In this document: in pieces, positions 20,165 through 28,778 of the stretch | Layout of the letters: the number at the start of each line of letters is the position of its first letter | How positions within the stretch are numbered: position 1 is the first letter of the stretch | Source: Muribaculaceae bacterium Zag1 | GTDB taxonomy: Bacteria; Bacteroidota; Bacteroidia; Bacteroidales; Muribaculaceae | Assembly: GCA_002633115.1 (NCBI GenBank) | Contig: NWBJ01000010.1 | Location: forward strand, 1 to 64,000 | Direction of reading: 5' to 3' | DNA: 64,000 nt | Notes under the pieces: model-generated | Database searches by the model: none | Told to the model about the DNA's origin: nothing | What the model saw: the letters and a program-made list of their open reading frames with translations, nothing else | Position numbers and translations under genes: made by a program

Positions 20165-20229
20165 AGAAACGCCCAGGGTGATCTCTCAGCCTGGGCGCGC
20201 GGAAAACAACCCATGTTTTTCCGCAACAA
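20161..20229 (-). ncRNA. Candidate small structured phage RNA
   Basis: Minus-strand TTTG-N19-TAACTTTG, then hairpin GCGGAAAA/TTTTCCGC, then CGCCCAGG/CCTGGGCG hairpin plus TTTCTTTTT. Confidence 0.55.
20170..20197 (-). terminator. Rho-independent terminator
   Basis: CGCCCAGG...CCTGGGCG followed on minus by TTTCTTTTT. Confidence 0.7.
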
Positions 20230-20234
20230 CACTG

Positions 20235-20265
20235 CAAAGTTACGAATTAATTTTGAAAAAACAAA
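20235..20265 (-). promoter_or_regulatory. Bacteroidetes consensus promoter on minus strand
   Basis: + strand caaagtta (20235-20242) and caaa (20262-20265) = minus TTTG-N19-TAACTTTG. Confidence 0.65.
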
Positions 20266-20317
20266 CAGGCTGGGCCTCTCGGTCTCGCCTGTCTTTCCTT
20301 AAGTGTAAAAACCACCG

Positions 20318-20815
20318 CTAAAATGTCGCTATATTGTAATGTACGCCTATGCCTATGTAGGGTTGCGCCCCTCCTGGCGTGATGGCTGCTCCCGCGCTCA
20401 CTCCTATTCCCCATCTCTTCTGCCGGGCTTGGATCCTTTCCGTCACAAAGATTGTCCTGGGGTAAATCTCGATGCTATCGAGGCTCGGTCGCCAGCCGCT
20501 CACCCATGCCGTATATGTTGAGTCCTGGTATCGCTTCTGCTCAATCGGGATCACCACCTCTACGGAATCGGGGACCTCTGCGTCTATAGAATCCTCCTGC
20601 TCCTTACTTCGGTATTTGGTTGAGGCTATTGGCAGGTAGGCGGTCTGGTATCGTAAAATCACGCTGTCTCTGAGTATGGTCTGCGCCACTCGGATCGTAT
20701 CCGAGATTGTGTCCCTATGGGTCTCGCTCGCTTCTCCGGCTTTGGGTGCCTGGATTATGAATCCCAAGGTCAGGCCCAGAATGAAGGCGATTGTCAAAAA
20801 TAAAAAATTCTTCAT
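20318..20815 (-). CDS. Membrane-anchored phage protein (DUF6808-like / possible spanin-type)
   Basis: N-terminal TM MKNFLFLTIAFILGLTLGFII; next to peptidase M15. Confidence 0.5.
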   Translation of the reverse strand: MKNFLFLTIAFILGLTLGFIIQAPKAGEASETHRDTISDTIRVAQTILRDSVILRYQTAYLPIASTKYRSKEQEDSIDAEVPDSVEVVIPIEQKRYQDSTYTAWVSGWRPSLDSIEIYPRTIFVTERIQARQKRWGIGVSAGAAITPGGAQPYIGIGVHYNIATF

Positions 20816-20843
20816 GTTGTTTGTCCTCCTTTCATGAAAAAGG

Positions 20844-21338
20844 TTATTTCTTCTTTCCGTCTCGGTCTACCGAGTAATAACTGGCTCCGTCTTTGGTGCG
20901 CAGGATCTGCTTGCGCTGGCTGGTCGCGCTGTAGCTCAGGTGCAGCCAGTCCGGTCCGTCGTCTGTGCCGTATTCCCATATTGCTTGGTCGAATGGCAGC
21001 CCTCGGTCGAACACCATTGCCAGCAACTCCTTGTGGAGTTTGCGCCTCTGGGTGTCGCTTGTCTTGGCTCCGTTGTATTTGGCCACGTAGAGGTCTGCTG
21101 CCTGACCCTTCATGTGCTGGCTGGTCTTTGAAGCCAGCTTTATTTTTGAGTTCAACTTCGGGCTGCGGTATCCGCTGGTCACCGTGATTGGCCCTCCGAA
21201 AGCCTCCCGCAGCGGGTCCAGCAGTTTGTCCACCAGCAGCTCCAGGTTGGCCTTCGCCTCCGCGTTTGGCGTGTTGTCGATGCCCTTTGCTTGGGCTGTG
21301 GCTGAGTAGGTCAGCTCGTCAATTGTAAAATATTTCAT
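20844..21338 (-). CDS. Peptidase M15A-type endolysin
   Basis: ITVTSGYRSPKLNSKIK...SQHMKGQAADLYV...WLHLSYS. Confidence 0.85.
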   Translation of the reverse strand: MKYFTIDELTYSATAQAKGIDNTPNAEAKANLELLVDKLLDPLREAFGGPITVTSGYRSPKLNSKIKLASKTSQHMKGQAADLYVAKYNGAKTSDTQRRKLHKELLAMVFDRGLPFDQAIWEYGTDDGPDWLHLSYSATSQRKQILRTKDGASYYSVDRDGKKK

Positions 21339-21348
21339 GATATAAAAA

Positions 21349-21777
21349 TTAAATTTTTCTTTCCATCATCAACTCTGCATCGTCTTTGGCTGTCGCTGTC
21401 GATCTCGCTCTATGCCATGCGTCTCGCTCCACTCCTGGCGGTGGCGGGGTCTGCGCATTCGGGGGTCGCCTGAATGGGCATTCCTGGTCTACGCATCTCA
21501 CCTTGGCCAGTTCCAATTCCAGCGAAGCCTGCTGCTTGGTCAGGTCTATCACCTCCGTGTTTAGTTTTCTCACCAGCATGGTCTGGTCTTGAAATCGCTC
21601 CTCCTTCATCTGGAGTTGCTGTTGCAAAAATTCATTGTACTCCTTGAGGCTGTGGAATACCTCGGTGTCGGCCTCGGCGTTGGCCTTGCGCTTGACGGCC
21701 TTCCTCTGGAAAAGATACCGTATGAATTCTATCCCTCCCAGCGCGGTTAAAATCGCTGTCAGTGTTGATATCTCCAT
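21349..21777 (-). CDS. Phage protein with N-terminal TM and coiled coil (possible holin-type)
   Basis: TAILTALGGIEFIRYLFQRK then coiled coil. Confidence 0.4.
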   Translation of the reverse strand: MEISTLTAILTALGGIEFIRYLFQRKAVKRKANAEADTEVFHSLKEYNEFLQQQLQMKEERFQDQTMLVRKLNTEVIDLTKQQASLELELAKVRCVDQECPFRRPPNAQTPPPPGVERDAWHRARSTATAKDDAELMMERKI

Positions 21778-21806
21778 GACTCTATTTGTTTGTTGTCTCT
21801 TTCTGG

Positions 21807-23873
21807 TTAGGTTGTGGATGGTGCCGTTGGGGTTGTGGCTGGAACCAGCGGCGGGAGCATCGTCAGCACGGCGATGAGCCCGTCATCGTCATAGGTGACA
21901 TAGTATTTGCTCCCTTTCTCGCCTTGGTAATAAATCGTCACTATCACGTAGTAGAACAACTCTTGCGTTGCTGTGCTTTTCATTCGCGAATAAGCGCCCG
22001 ACACCGCGAAACAAGTCGTCTTCTGAGAGTCGGTGAGGGTGTTGGGATTCACCGACGTGAGGCCGATATTCCAATAATAGTTGAGCAGCGTAGCATCGGT
22101 GGTCAGGGTGGCGTCTCTGATGGTCGAGGCGTAGCCGGTCGCGTAGCTCGCCGTACCCTTTATCTTGGCCAAGCTGAGGCCGTAAGATATTAACTCGGCT
22201 AGAGTTGGCTCCTGATCGAGAGCAGTAGGCGCAGTGGCTAAGACGTTGAGCTTTACGATACTCCAGTACACGGTTGAGAGTGTAGACGAGTTATTATACC
22301 AGCCGTAGCGAGCCGCCAGCCCGGGAGTCTCGTCTGTGCCGTCAGCCTCATCGATGTCGCGGTAGACGCAGGTATAGACTCCGCAAACATTGCCAGTGTC
22401 ATCATACTCTACCACGTCCTCTTTCATCTTACGGCCTGATGGATACCAGTAGGTGAGCCATCCCGAATACTCGCTTAGTGGATTAGACGGGTCGTAATTC
22501 AGGGTGATGCGAGGCTTGCCATTTGGCCAAACGGCCATAATCTTGCCGCTGAATATGCCCGAATTAACCTCCAGCTCACCGTCTGAGTTTATCTCGGCGG
22601 TAATTTCTCCATCATTATTGCGTACCTCAAACTGGTCGGCCTGGAGCGAGATCTTGCCGTCTTCGATGTCGATGCCGGTGCGTCTCAGCCCATCGTCCAT
22701 GTCCTGAGATATGCCTGAGAGCGTCTTGACTTCCAAAGAGATGCTGTCGGCTGTCTGTCTTATGGTCGATATGCTGGTAGCCAGATTGCTTACCTCTGTG
22801 TCTACCTTCTCGTCGAGTGTCCCTACCGTGTCGCTGAGGTTGTCCACCCGGTTGGAGACTGTTCCGATCGTACTCTCGAATACCTTGTTATCGTGGTAGA
22901 AAGTCGCGAAGTGTGCGCTCACGTCCACAGTCCAATAGACTGTTACTGGCATTGTTGCGGATGTCGTGCCGCTCGTCAACACGGCCACGGCTGAGACATG
23001 GCCCGATGTCGCGGGTATGCAATAGGCTGCGCCCGTGCTGCCGCTCAGCGCGTTGCCGCTGGAGTCGTAGTAGGTCTTGTCTATGGCGGTTATGACAATG
23101 GTATTGGCCGAGCCTATGCGGGCTGTGCAATTGAGAGCCTCGCTGATGGTCTGAAGGGCTACCGTTGCCGTCCTTCCTCCGCAAGTGGCCGCGACCGTGG
23201 CCACGTTGGATGTCAGTTGCGGCTCTCCCGTGTCGTCGGTGCTGAATGTCAGCGTCTGTGCTACGACATTGAAGGCGTTTTGACCGGCTTCTCCTGTGTC
23301 CCCTTTCTCACCCTGGTCTCCTTGCTCTCCCTTATCTCCTTTGTCGCCTTTGTCTCCTTGGTCCCCCTTGTCTCCCTTCACCCATTGCGATGCTATATGC
23401 ACTGGGGTTACCGAATTTGTCTCATCGGTATAGGTTATCAATTCAAAATTCCACAAATATGGATACTCCTCGCTGGGTACACCGGTTGCCGTACTCCAGA
23501 TGCTGGTGTTCACAACGTAGTTGCCGTCTGTCCCTTTAGCTGGTGGCATCGGCCCTTGCACTGATGTGGTAAGGCAGTAGTAGTTCGTGATGTCTGCGAT
23601 GCCTCTGCCGTCCTCCATGTACTGGGTCACCCAATGCGGATCTGTATATGGCGAATATGTCCCGTCAGAATACACCGTCCTCTCCCGGTTCCACAAGTGC
23701 TTGTGTTCGGCTGTGGGGGTCAGAACCGTGGTAGTCCATCCGCTTGTCGGTGCATCAGTCTGGCTGTCGCCAAGGGCATACTCTTCGCTCACGGCTACAG
23801 GGTACCTCGCGTCCTTGCCGTCGGCAGGTGCGCGATGTACCGTGTGCGTTCCTTGTGCTGCGAGATTTGCCAT
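21807..23873 (-). CDS. Collagen-like tail fibre protein
   Basis: GDKGDQGDKGDKGDKGEQGDQGEKGDTGEAG Gly-X-Y repeats; long coiled-coil region. Confidence 0.8.
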   Translation of the reverse strand: MANLAAQGTHTVHRAPADGKDARYPVAVSEEYALGDSQTDAPTSGWTTTVLTPTAEHKHLWNRERTVYSDGTYSPYTDPHWVTQYMEDGRGIADITNYYCLTTSVQGPMPPAKGTDGNYVVNTSIWSTATGVPSEEYPYLWNFELITYTDETNSVTPVHIASQWVKGDKGDQGDKGDKGDKGEQGDQGEKGDTGEAGQNAFNVVAQTLTFSTDDTGEPQLTSNVATVAATCGGRTATVALQTISEALNCTARIGSANTIVITAIDKTYYDSSGNALSGSTGAAYCIPATSGHVSAVAVLTSGTTSATMPVTVYWTVDVSAHFATFYHDNKVFESTIGTVSNRVDNLSDTVGTLDEKVDTEVSNLATSISTIRQTADSISLEVKTLSGISQDMDDGLRRTGIDIEDGKISLQADQFEVRNNDGEITAEINSDGELEVNSGIFSGKIMAVWPNGKPRITLNYDPSNPLSEYSGWLTYWYPSGRKMKEDVVEYDDTGNVCGVYTCVYRDIDEADGTDETPGLAARYGWYNNSSTLSTVYWSIVKLNVLATAPTALDQEPTLAELISYGLSLAKIKGTASYATGYASTIRDATLTTDATLLNYYWNIGLTSVNPNTLTDSQKTTCFAVSGAYSRMKSTATQELFYYVIVTIYYQGEKGSKYYVTYDDDGLIAVLTMLPPLVPATTPTAPSTT

Positions 23874-23880
23874 GCTCGTC

Positions 23881-24267
23881 TTATTGGATTAGTTCCACTG
23901 CCTTTTGCGCTATCTCCTTGGCGTAGGCTCGGCGATCCTGGTAGGCCTGGTATTCCGCGATGTATTCCTCGCGCTTCTCCTCATCCAGTTCCTCTCCCTG
24001 GGTGGCGGTCTTGATGTAATTGGCCGTGATGGCCTCTGTCTCGTCCGCGCTGTACTTGGCTCGGATTATCTCGCTGACGGCTTTCCCGTAGGTGAAGTCG
24101 CCCTGGATGTCTACCGATTCATACTTGATTGCTGGTTCTACGTCTTCTCCTGCGGCTTCCACCAGCTCGTATCCGAATTCCAGGCGCACGATGTCGCTCT
24201 CTCTCCAGGCCTTCAGCTCTGGCAGTTTCTGGGTGTTGAAACCCTCGGTTGTGGTGTATCCATTCAT
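23881..24267 (-). CDS. Phage tail-associated hypothetical protein
   Basis: 128-aa ORF directly upstream of tail fibre gene. Confidence 0.5.
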   Translation of the reverse strand: MNGYTTTEGFNTQKLPELKAWRESDIVRLEFGYELVEAAGEDVEPAIKYESVDIQGDFTYGKAVSEIIRAKYSADETEAITANYIKTATQGEELDEEKREEYIAEYQAYQDRRAYAKEIAQKAVELIQ

Positions 24268-24285
24268 TGTCTTCTCTCCTCCTTA

Positions 24286-24894
24286 TTATTGTGGTTGTTG
24301 GTATTCGTCAAAATAAAAGCATGCGTGGCCCTCGCCCAGATTCTTCCTGCGTATCACCACTCCCTCCACCGGGAAGATGTCGCCTTTCTGCTCATGCGCT
24401 TTCCGGGCCTCGTCCAGCGTGTCGGTCAGCTGCTTGCTGGTGGTGAAAAATTTCACCTTCTCCCCGGTGGTGCAGTTCTCCGCCAGTATGCAGTAGCGGT
24501 TCTCTCCCTTGCAGGTCTTGATGCCGCCTTGGAAGTCGATTATCGTCAGCGGCATGTTGATCAAGTCCATCAGTGCCACCTTCTTCTCCTCAAAATATTT
24601 CACGTCGCTGTGGGCCGTGCTTATTCCTTTCGCCTTGAATCCCATGTCAAAGTTTGTTTTCTTGGTTAGCGTTTTCCAGAGATTTCTTCCTCGGCTGTGT
24701 TTTATCCATCCGTAATATGAGGCCATCACCTCCCTTAGTCGCTTTCGGCTTTTCAGCCCTGCGGTGTGCCTGAAGGCTCGCTGCTTTATCTCTTTCCTTA
24801 CCCGGCAGTTTCTTCGACTGGTGCAGTAACCCAGAAAATCGATTGCCTCCCCTCTGCCTCTTCCTGCGCTTTCGCTTTGGTGCCTTCTCTTCAT
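24286..24894 (-). CDS. DGR reverse transcriptase, part C: thumb plus C-terminal extension
   Basis: EAIDFLGYCTSRRNCRVRKEIKQRAF...YYGWIKHSRG (RT FLGY and thumb), then ~100-aa extension ALMDLINMPLTIIDFQGGIKTC...FPVEGVVIRRKN..GHACFYF. Confidence 0.7.
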   Translation of the reverse strand: MKRRHQSESAGRGRGEAIDFLGYCTSRRNCRVRKEIKQRAFRHTAGLKSRKRLREVMASYYGWIKHSRGRNLWKTLTKKTNFDMGFKAKGISTAHSDVKYFEEKKVALMDLINMPLTIIDFQGGIKTCKGENRYCILAENCTTGEKVKFFTTSKQLTDTLDEARKAHEQKGDIFPVEGVVIRRKNLGEGHACFYFDEYQQPQ

Positions 24895-25147
24895 CCTTGA
24901 TTCTCGCTATTGTCAGACTCGCCTTCACCACGTATCCTTCCTCCCGCGCCTCCTGCTCGTAGGCTCTCGCCAAAGCCCAGGCTTCCGCCTTGCTCCTGGC
25001 CAACATCACAGTGTCGTCGCAGTAGCGCGTGTAGTAAGGTGCGCGGTGCTTCTCCTTCATCCTATGGTCGATCCTGCTCACTGACAGATTTCCCAGCGGT
25101 GCGGAAGTCGCCGCTCCAAGCGTGATGCCTCTTCTTCCGTGCTTCAT
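24647..25147 (-). CDS. DGR reverse transcriptase, part B: palm with catalytic YCDD
   Basis: RRGITLGAATSAPLGNLSVSRIDHR (motif 4) and YYTRYCDDTVMLARS (motif 5); real homology ends near 24860. Confidence 0.75.
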   Translation of the reverse strand: MKHGRRGITLGAATSAPLGNLSVSRIDHRMKEKHRAPYYTRYCDDTVMLARSKAEAWALARAYEQEAREEGYVVKASLTIARIKDEEKAPKRKRRKRQRGGNRFSGLLHQSKKLPGKERDKAASLQAHRRAEKPKATKGGDGLILRMDKTQPRKKSLENANQENKL

Positions 25148-25736
25148 CCTCCAATCGTTTTGTTATGTCCTCACCCGATGCCAGCGATGTGGTCAGCTTC
25201 ATCACCAGCCTTATAAACCTTTCGTCTTTGTAATGCCTTCTCAGCATGGCCTCCAGGCTGTCGTGCGGCAGGCTTTCGTAGAATTTGCAAAAGTCCGCCT
25301 TTACAAAGTGGGTATATTCTGGGTGACGCCTTATCGCTGTCCTCAGCCGCTTCAGTCCGAAGTGGATGCCTCTGCCTTTTATGCATGCTGTCACGTCGAG
25401 CAGCAGCGTGGGCTGCAGGTCTTCCATCAGCAATATCGCCACCGCTGCGTTCAGCAGCCTCCATGGGTAGTAATCCTGCAGCGCGATGTTGCGCCATTTC
25501 CCATTCACGTATTGCCGCCTGATTCTGTAGGTGGGCTCTGGCAGCGTCTCGGCCATGATCATCTCCCGCAGTCGCTCCAGTTCCTCCTGCCTGTGCCGGT
25601 TGTGCTTCTCTATGTAGCGTCGGCTCAGCGGCTTTGCGTTCTTCTGGGCTGCGTCGTCCGCCCGCTCCAGCAGTTCCATCGATGCCAGTTCCTCCAGCAT
25701 GTACCCGCGCCTCTTGGGTCTTTTCTTCTGCGCCAT
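25062..25736 (-). CDS. DGR reverse transcriptase, part A: fingers/palm motifs 1-3
   Basis: WRNIALQDYYPWRLLNAAVAILL...DVTACIKGRGIHFGLKRLRTAIRRH...HFVKADFCKFYESLPHDSL. Confidence 0.8.
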   Translation of the reverse strand: MAQKKRPKRRGYMLEELASMELLERADDAAQKNAKPLSRRYIEKHNRHRQEELERLREMIMAETLPEPTYRIRRQYVNGKWRNIALQDYYPWRLLNAAVAILLMEDLQPTLLLDVTACIKGRGIHFGLKRLRTAIRRHPEYTHFVKADFCKFYESLPHDSLEAMLRRHYKDERFIRLVMKLTTSLASGEDITKRLEDEARKKRHHAWSGDFRTAGKSVSEQDRP

Positions 25737-26012
25737 AACTTCCTGTCTTTGGGCATTGACCGCCCTTTTCTATTTCAGCAGTTCCGCCTCTCTGGCTTCT
25801 TTCTGCTCGCCCATCGCTTTCAAATCCTCCATGGCTTACTTGCGATGCTTGCCCCTGGGCAGTTCCTCTCGGGGCCTTTCCGCTTTCGAGTTGTTCTGAC
25901 ATCGGGATGCGCTCCATCCCTACGCTGCCGCTCCGCCTTTCCGGGCTTTCAGCAGGGTCATGGCTGGGGAGGCTGCCCTGCGCCGTGGCTATCGGCGTGA
26001 GGGCTTGAGTGG

Positions 26013-26123
26013 AAGTTAGGCGAGAGCCGTAGTTCGAGTTCGTGTTCCCGAACGCGTTGTTCGAGTTCACGCTAAACGGGCCAGCGTTAGTACCGTTATT
26101 CGCGTTGCCACCGAACAGGCACA
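26013..26123 (-). repeat. DGR template repeat (TR)
   Basis: 111 bp, sense strand minus; aligns to VR with 14 mismatches, all at TR adenines; encodes an N-rich NANNGTN...NSNNAFGNTNSNYGSRL if read. Confidence 0.97.
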
Positions 26124-26329
26124 GCTCTTGCCTCCCCCCGCCAGCCTCGCTCCCCTTTGGCTCGGGTGCGAGGGCTTTTTTCGGGTGTCGATTTCCTGTT
26201 GTCGATTTCCCTGGTTTCATCGGTTTTGTTTTTTTTCTCAATTCTCGGGTCGGGGTCGCGCTCTGCGTCGCCGCTCGGTCACTCGGTCGCCGCTTCGCGC
26301 TCCTTTGCCCGCTCTCTCGTTTCCTCCGG

Positions 26330-27649
26330 TCACAGACGCGAGCCATCGGTCACCTCGGGGGTCCCGTAAAAAGCCAGGCGAGAGCCGAAGAACGAGGTCG
26401 TGTCCCCGAACGCGATGTTCGAGTACACGCTAAACGGGCCAGCGCTAGGACCGGTATTCGCGGAGCCACCGAACAGGCACAACTGTCCTGTGTCTGTCTG
26501 GTAGAAATAGTCGCACCAGTAGCTTGTGCTTCCTCCTCCTACCGTCTTGGGCAGTATGTCGAAATATTCCCCGAGTTGCATGATCTTCACGTATCCGCTG
26601 GTCATCACGCGCATGCTCATGCGGTATTGGCCCAGCGGTGCGCTCGTCAACTCTGCCGAGGTCGGCATCCTGTTCCCCGCGTATATGTAGGCATCCTCCT
26701 CGTTCTGGCTCGAGTTGTCGGTCGAGCCAAAATAGATGCCCTGCGTCATCTCCCATTGCCAGCCGTAGATGTCCTCCAGCCCCAGGATGTTCACTCGCGT
26801 CGCATTCGTCGTGGTGGTCCCTGCGGTGCTGGTTAGCGAGATAGATATCTTCCCCGTCGCGTCTCCCAGGTTCTTAGTTGCTCCAGTCACTCGGCTCTTC
26901 GCCGTGTCCCATAGGTCGCTGATTGCAACCGAGCCTCCCACTCCGTATCCCAGTTTGTCCTGGATGTTCATGTTGCCTCCCGCTTCGCACATGCAGAGGA
27001 TTGCCATCCATTTCCTTCCATCGTAATCCACAAGGCCCCAGTCCGTGCCGTTCACCTGCGCTGCCGTGTGGAATTGCGAGATGGTCTTCGAGCCAGTTGG
27101 CGCGTAGCCGCTGCGGCTCACCAGCGCGGTTCCGTCCATGTAGCCCTTGTAGGCCCCGTAGCAGTTCCACTTTTTGTCCGCGGTGTTGGTCAGGCAGAAT
27201 CCGCCTATTGGCGACATGCTCAGCCATAGCACTGAGCATCCCAGTGCGCTGTCCTCTGCAACCCTGCCGTATAGGGCTGGGCCCATCACCATCACATGCC
27301 CTGCGCTCTCCGTCACCGCTGTGCCGTCCGCAAAGTAAGCCGAGTTTGCCGGGTTCAGTTTCGCGCATCGTCCAGCGTTGGTCATCAGGTATCGGCCCAC
27401 GTTGTTGCGATATTCCTCCCACATCTGGGTGTTGCCCACCATGCCCCACGCTGGCGAGCTCTGCAACGTGTCTTTTATGGGTATGCCCCATGCTATCTCC
27501 CTCAGGGCTTGCTCGTCTCCCGAGTTCGCCGCGTCCAGCAGGTCGCCCAGCGTTATCTGGCGCGTCGACCCGCCTACGGTTATCAGCACCATGTCGCTCC
27601 GGGTCATGGTAGTAACCTTGTCCGATTCTCCAAGTTTCTTGTTTGCCAT
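26330..27649 (-). CDS. DGR target (variable) protein, C-type-lectin/FGE-like fold, likely receptor-binding tail tip
   Basis: GLEDIYGWQWEMTQGIYFG...GQYRMSMRVMTSGYVKIMQLGEYFDILP...SYWCDYFYQTDTGQLCLFGGSAN; VR at C-terminus. Confidence 0.88.
   Translation of the reverse strand: MANKKLGESDKVTTMTRSDMVLITVGGSTRQITLGDLLDAANSGDEQALREIAWGIPIKDTLQSSPAWGMVGNTQMWEEYRNNVGRYLMTNAGRCAKLNPANSAYFADGTAVTESAGHVMVMGPALYGRVAEDSALGCSVLWLSMSPIGGFCLTNTADKKWNCYGAYKGYMDGTALVSRSGYAPTGSKTISQFHTAAQVNGTDWGLVDYDGRKWMAILCMCEAGGNMNIQDKLGYGVGGSVAISDLWDTAKSRVTGATKNLGDATGKISISLTSTAGTTTTNATRVNILGLEDIYGWQWEMTQGIYFGSTDNSSQNEEDAYIYAGNRMPTSAELTSAPLGQYRMSMRVMTSGYVKIMQLGEYFDILPKTVGGGSTSYWCDYFYQTDTGQLCLFGGSANTGPSAGPFSVYSNIAFGDTTSFFGSRLAFYGTPEVTDGSRL
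26371..26481 (-). repeat. DGR variable repeat (VR) at 3' end of target gene
   Basis: Encodes LCLFGGSANTGPSAGPFSVYSNIAFGDTTSFFGSRLA; TR version is LCLFGGNANNGTNAGPFSVNSNNAFGNTNSNYGSRLT. Confidence 0.97.
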
Positions 27650-27679
27650 TGCTTTCTTCTTTGTTCGGTTTGATTTGTG

Positions 27680-28753
27680 TTATGCTGTCAATGATACCTC
27701 CGCCACAATGTCTACGTCTGATATCTCGCTACCGTTGTCAGTGTGATCTGTGGTTATGTCGATGGTGGGCTGCGCCAGTGTGCTGGTGGTCTTGCTCAGT
27801 TGCGTCCATGTGCTGTTGCGGTAGGCGTAGAGGTACAATACCCAGGCGAAGGTACCGCTCGTGACCGGCGTGCTACCGTTCGCCACCTTCGCCATCGTGC
27901 ATTGCACTCTCACCGGGTTCCCGATCGATACTCGGTCGTTGACCTCTCCGTTGGCGTTGGCCACGTTGGCAAAAATCACCGTGTAGTCGTCTGCCGCGTC
28001 GGTGATGTAGATTCCCGCGCTGGCGATCAGCTCGCTCCCCTGGTATACCTTCAAAATGAATAGCTGCACCGCGTTCACGTCCTCTCGCGTCACTGTCACT
28101 TTCTCCGAGTTCCCTGCCGCGGTCCATTCCGTGTCGTTCTTGTACCATTTCAGCGTGTAGATTCCTGGCAGCGTCAGGTCTGTGCCGCCCAGCATCAGCC
28201 CTGCGGTCAGCTCCGTCGTGGTCGTGGTCTTGTCGATTATCGCTGTGGTAGCCGTGATGTAGGCGTAGTAGGCGTTGCTCCCGCTGTTCTGGATGTTGAT
28301 CGTCAGCGTCCCGTTCATCTGGTATTCCACCCCGCTCGTCACCGCGTTGCAGCTGAAGCTCAGGCTGTCGCTCGCCACATTAGTCGCGCTCGCCAAGTTG
28401 GCGATGATTCTCAACGCTCCTGTGGTGGGGTGCATCTTGAATCTCGATGTCGTGTCGGTCAGATAGCCGTCTGTGTCTGCGCTCCCCGTAAACACCAGCG
28501 TGGTCCCGTTGTATTGCCACACTGGGTCGCTCAGCGTCACCGTCCCGCCGCTCAGGCTCGTCAGCTTCGGCGTCACCACCGGCTGGTTTGCTGTCACGGT
28601 CCAGTCTGGCGACACCGTCGGCGTTGACGTGTCTGCGTTTGTCACGCATTGGTATAGCGGCTTCCCGTTGTTCTCAAAGGTCAGCGACAAATTCTCGTTC
28701 GTGCGTGTGCGCCTCACCGTGAAGGTGTTTTGCGCCATGAATGTCTGTGCCAT
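27680..28753 (-). CDS. Phage tail protein with Ig-like content
   Basis: 357 aa, beta-rich, between target gene and tail genes. Confidence 0.5.
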   Translation of the reverse strand: MAQTFMAQNTFTVRRTRTNENLSLTFENNGKPLYQCVTNADTSTPTVSPDWTVTANQPVVTPKLTSLSGGTVTLSDPVWQYNGTTLVFTGSADTDGYLTDTTSRFKMHPTTGALRIIANLASATNVASDSLSFSCNAVTSGVEYQMNGTLTINIQNSGSNAYYAYITATTAIIDKTTTTTELTAGLMLGGTDLTLPGIYTLKWYKNDTEWTAAGNSEKVTVTREDVNAVQLFILKVYQGSELIASAGIYITDAADDYTVIFANVANANGEVNDRVSIGNPVRVQCTMAKVANGSTPVTSGTFAWVLYLYAYRNSTWTQLSKTTSTLAQPTIDITTDHTDNGSEISDVDIVAEVSLTA

Positions 28754-28778
28754 TTTTCCTTCCTTCTGTTTGTTGGTT

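Noticed and set aside
23290-23380. Tandem DNA repeat near tail fibre gene
   Set aside because: Explained by Gly-X-Y collagen-like coding repeats.
25740-26010. Avd accessory gene between TR and RT
   Set aside because: All three minus frames read; no ~120-aa helical ORF present, only short open stretches.
25171-26346. 391-aa minus-strand ORF spanning TR
   Set aside because: It reads through the TR and then through the RT gene out of frame; composition is arginine/glycine-rich and lacks domain motifs. TR is better explained as a noncoding template.
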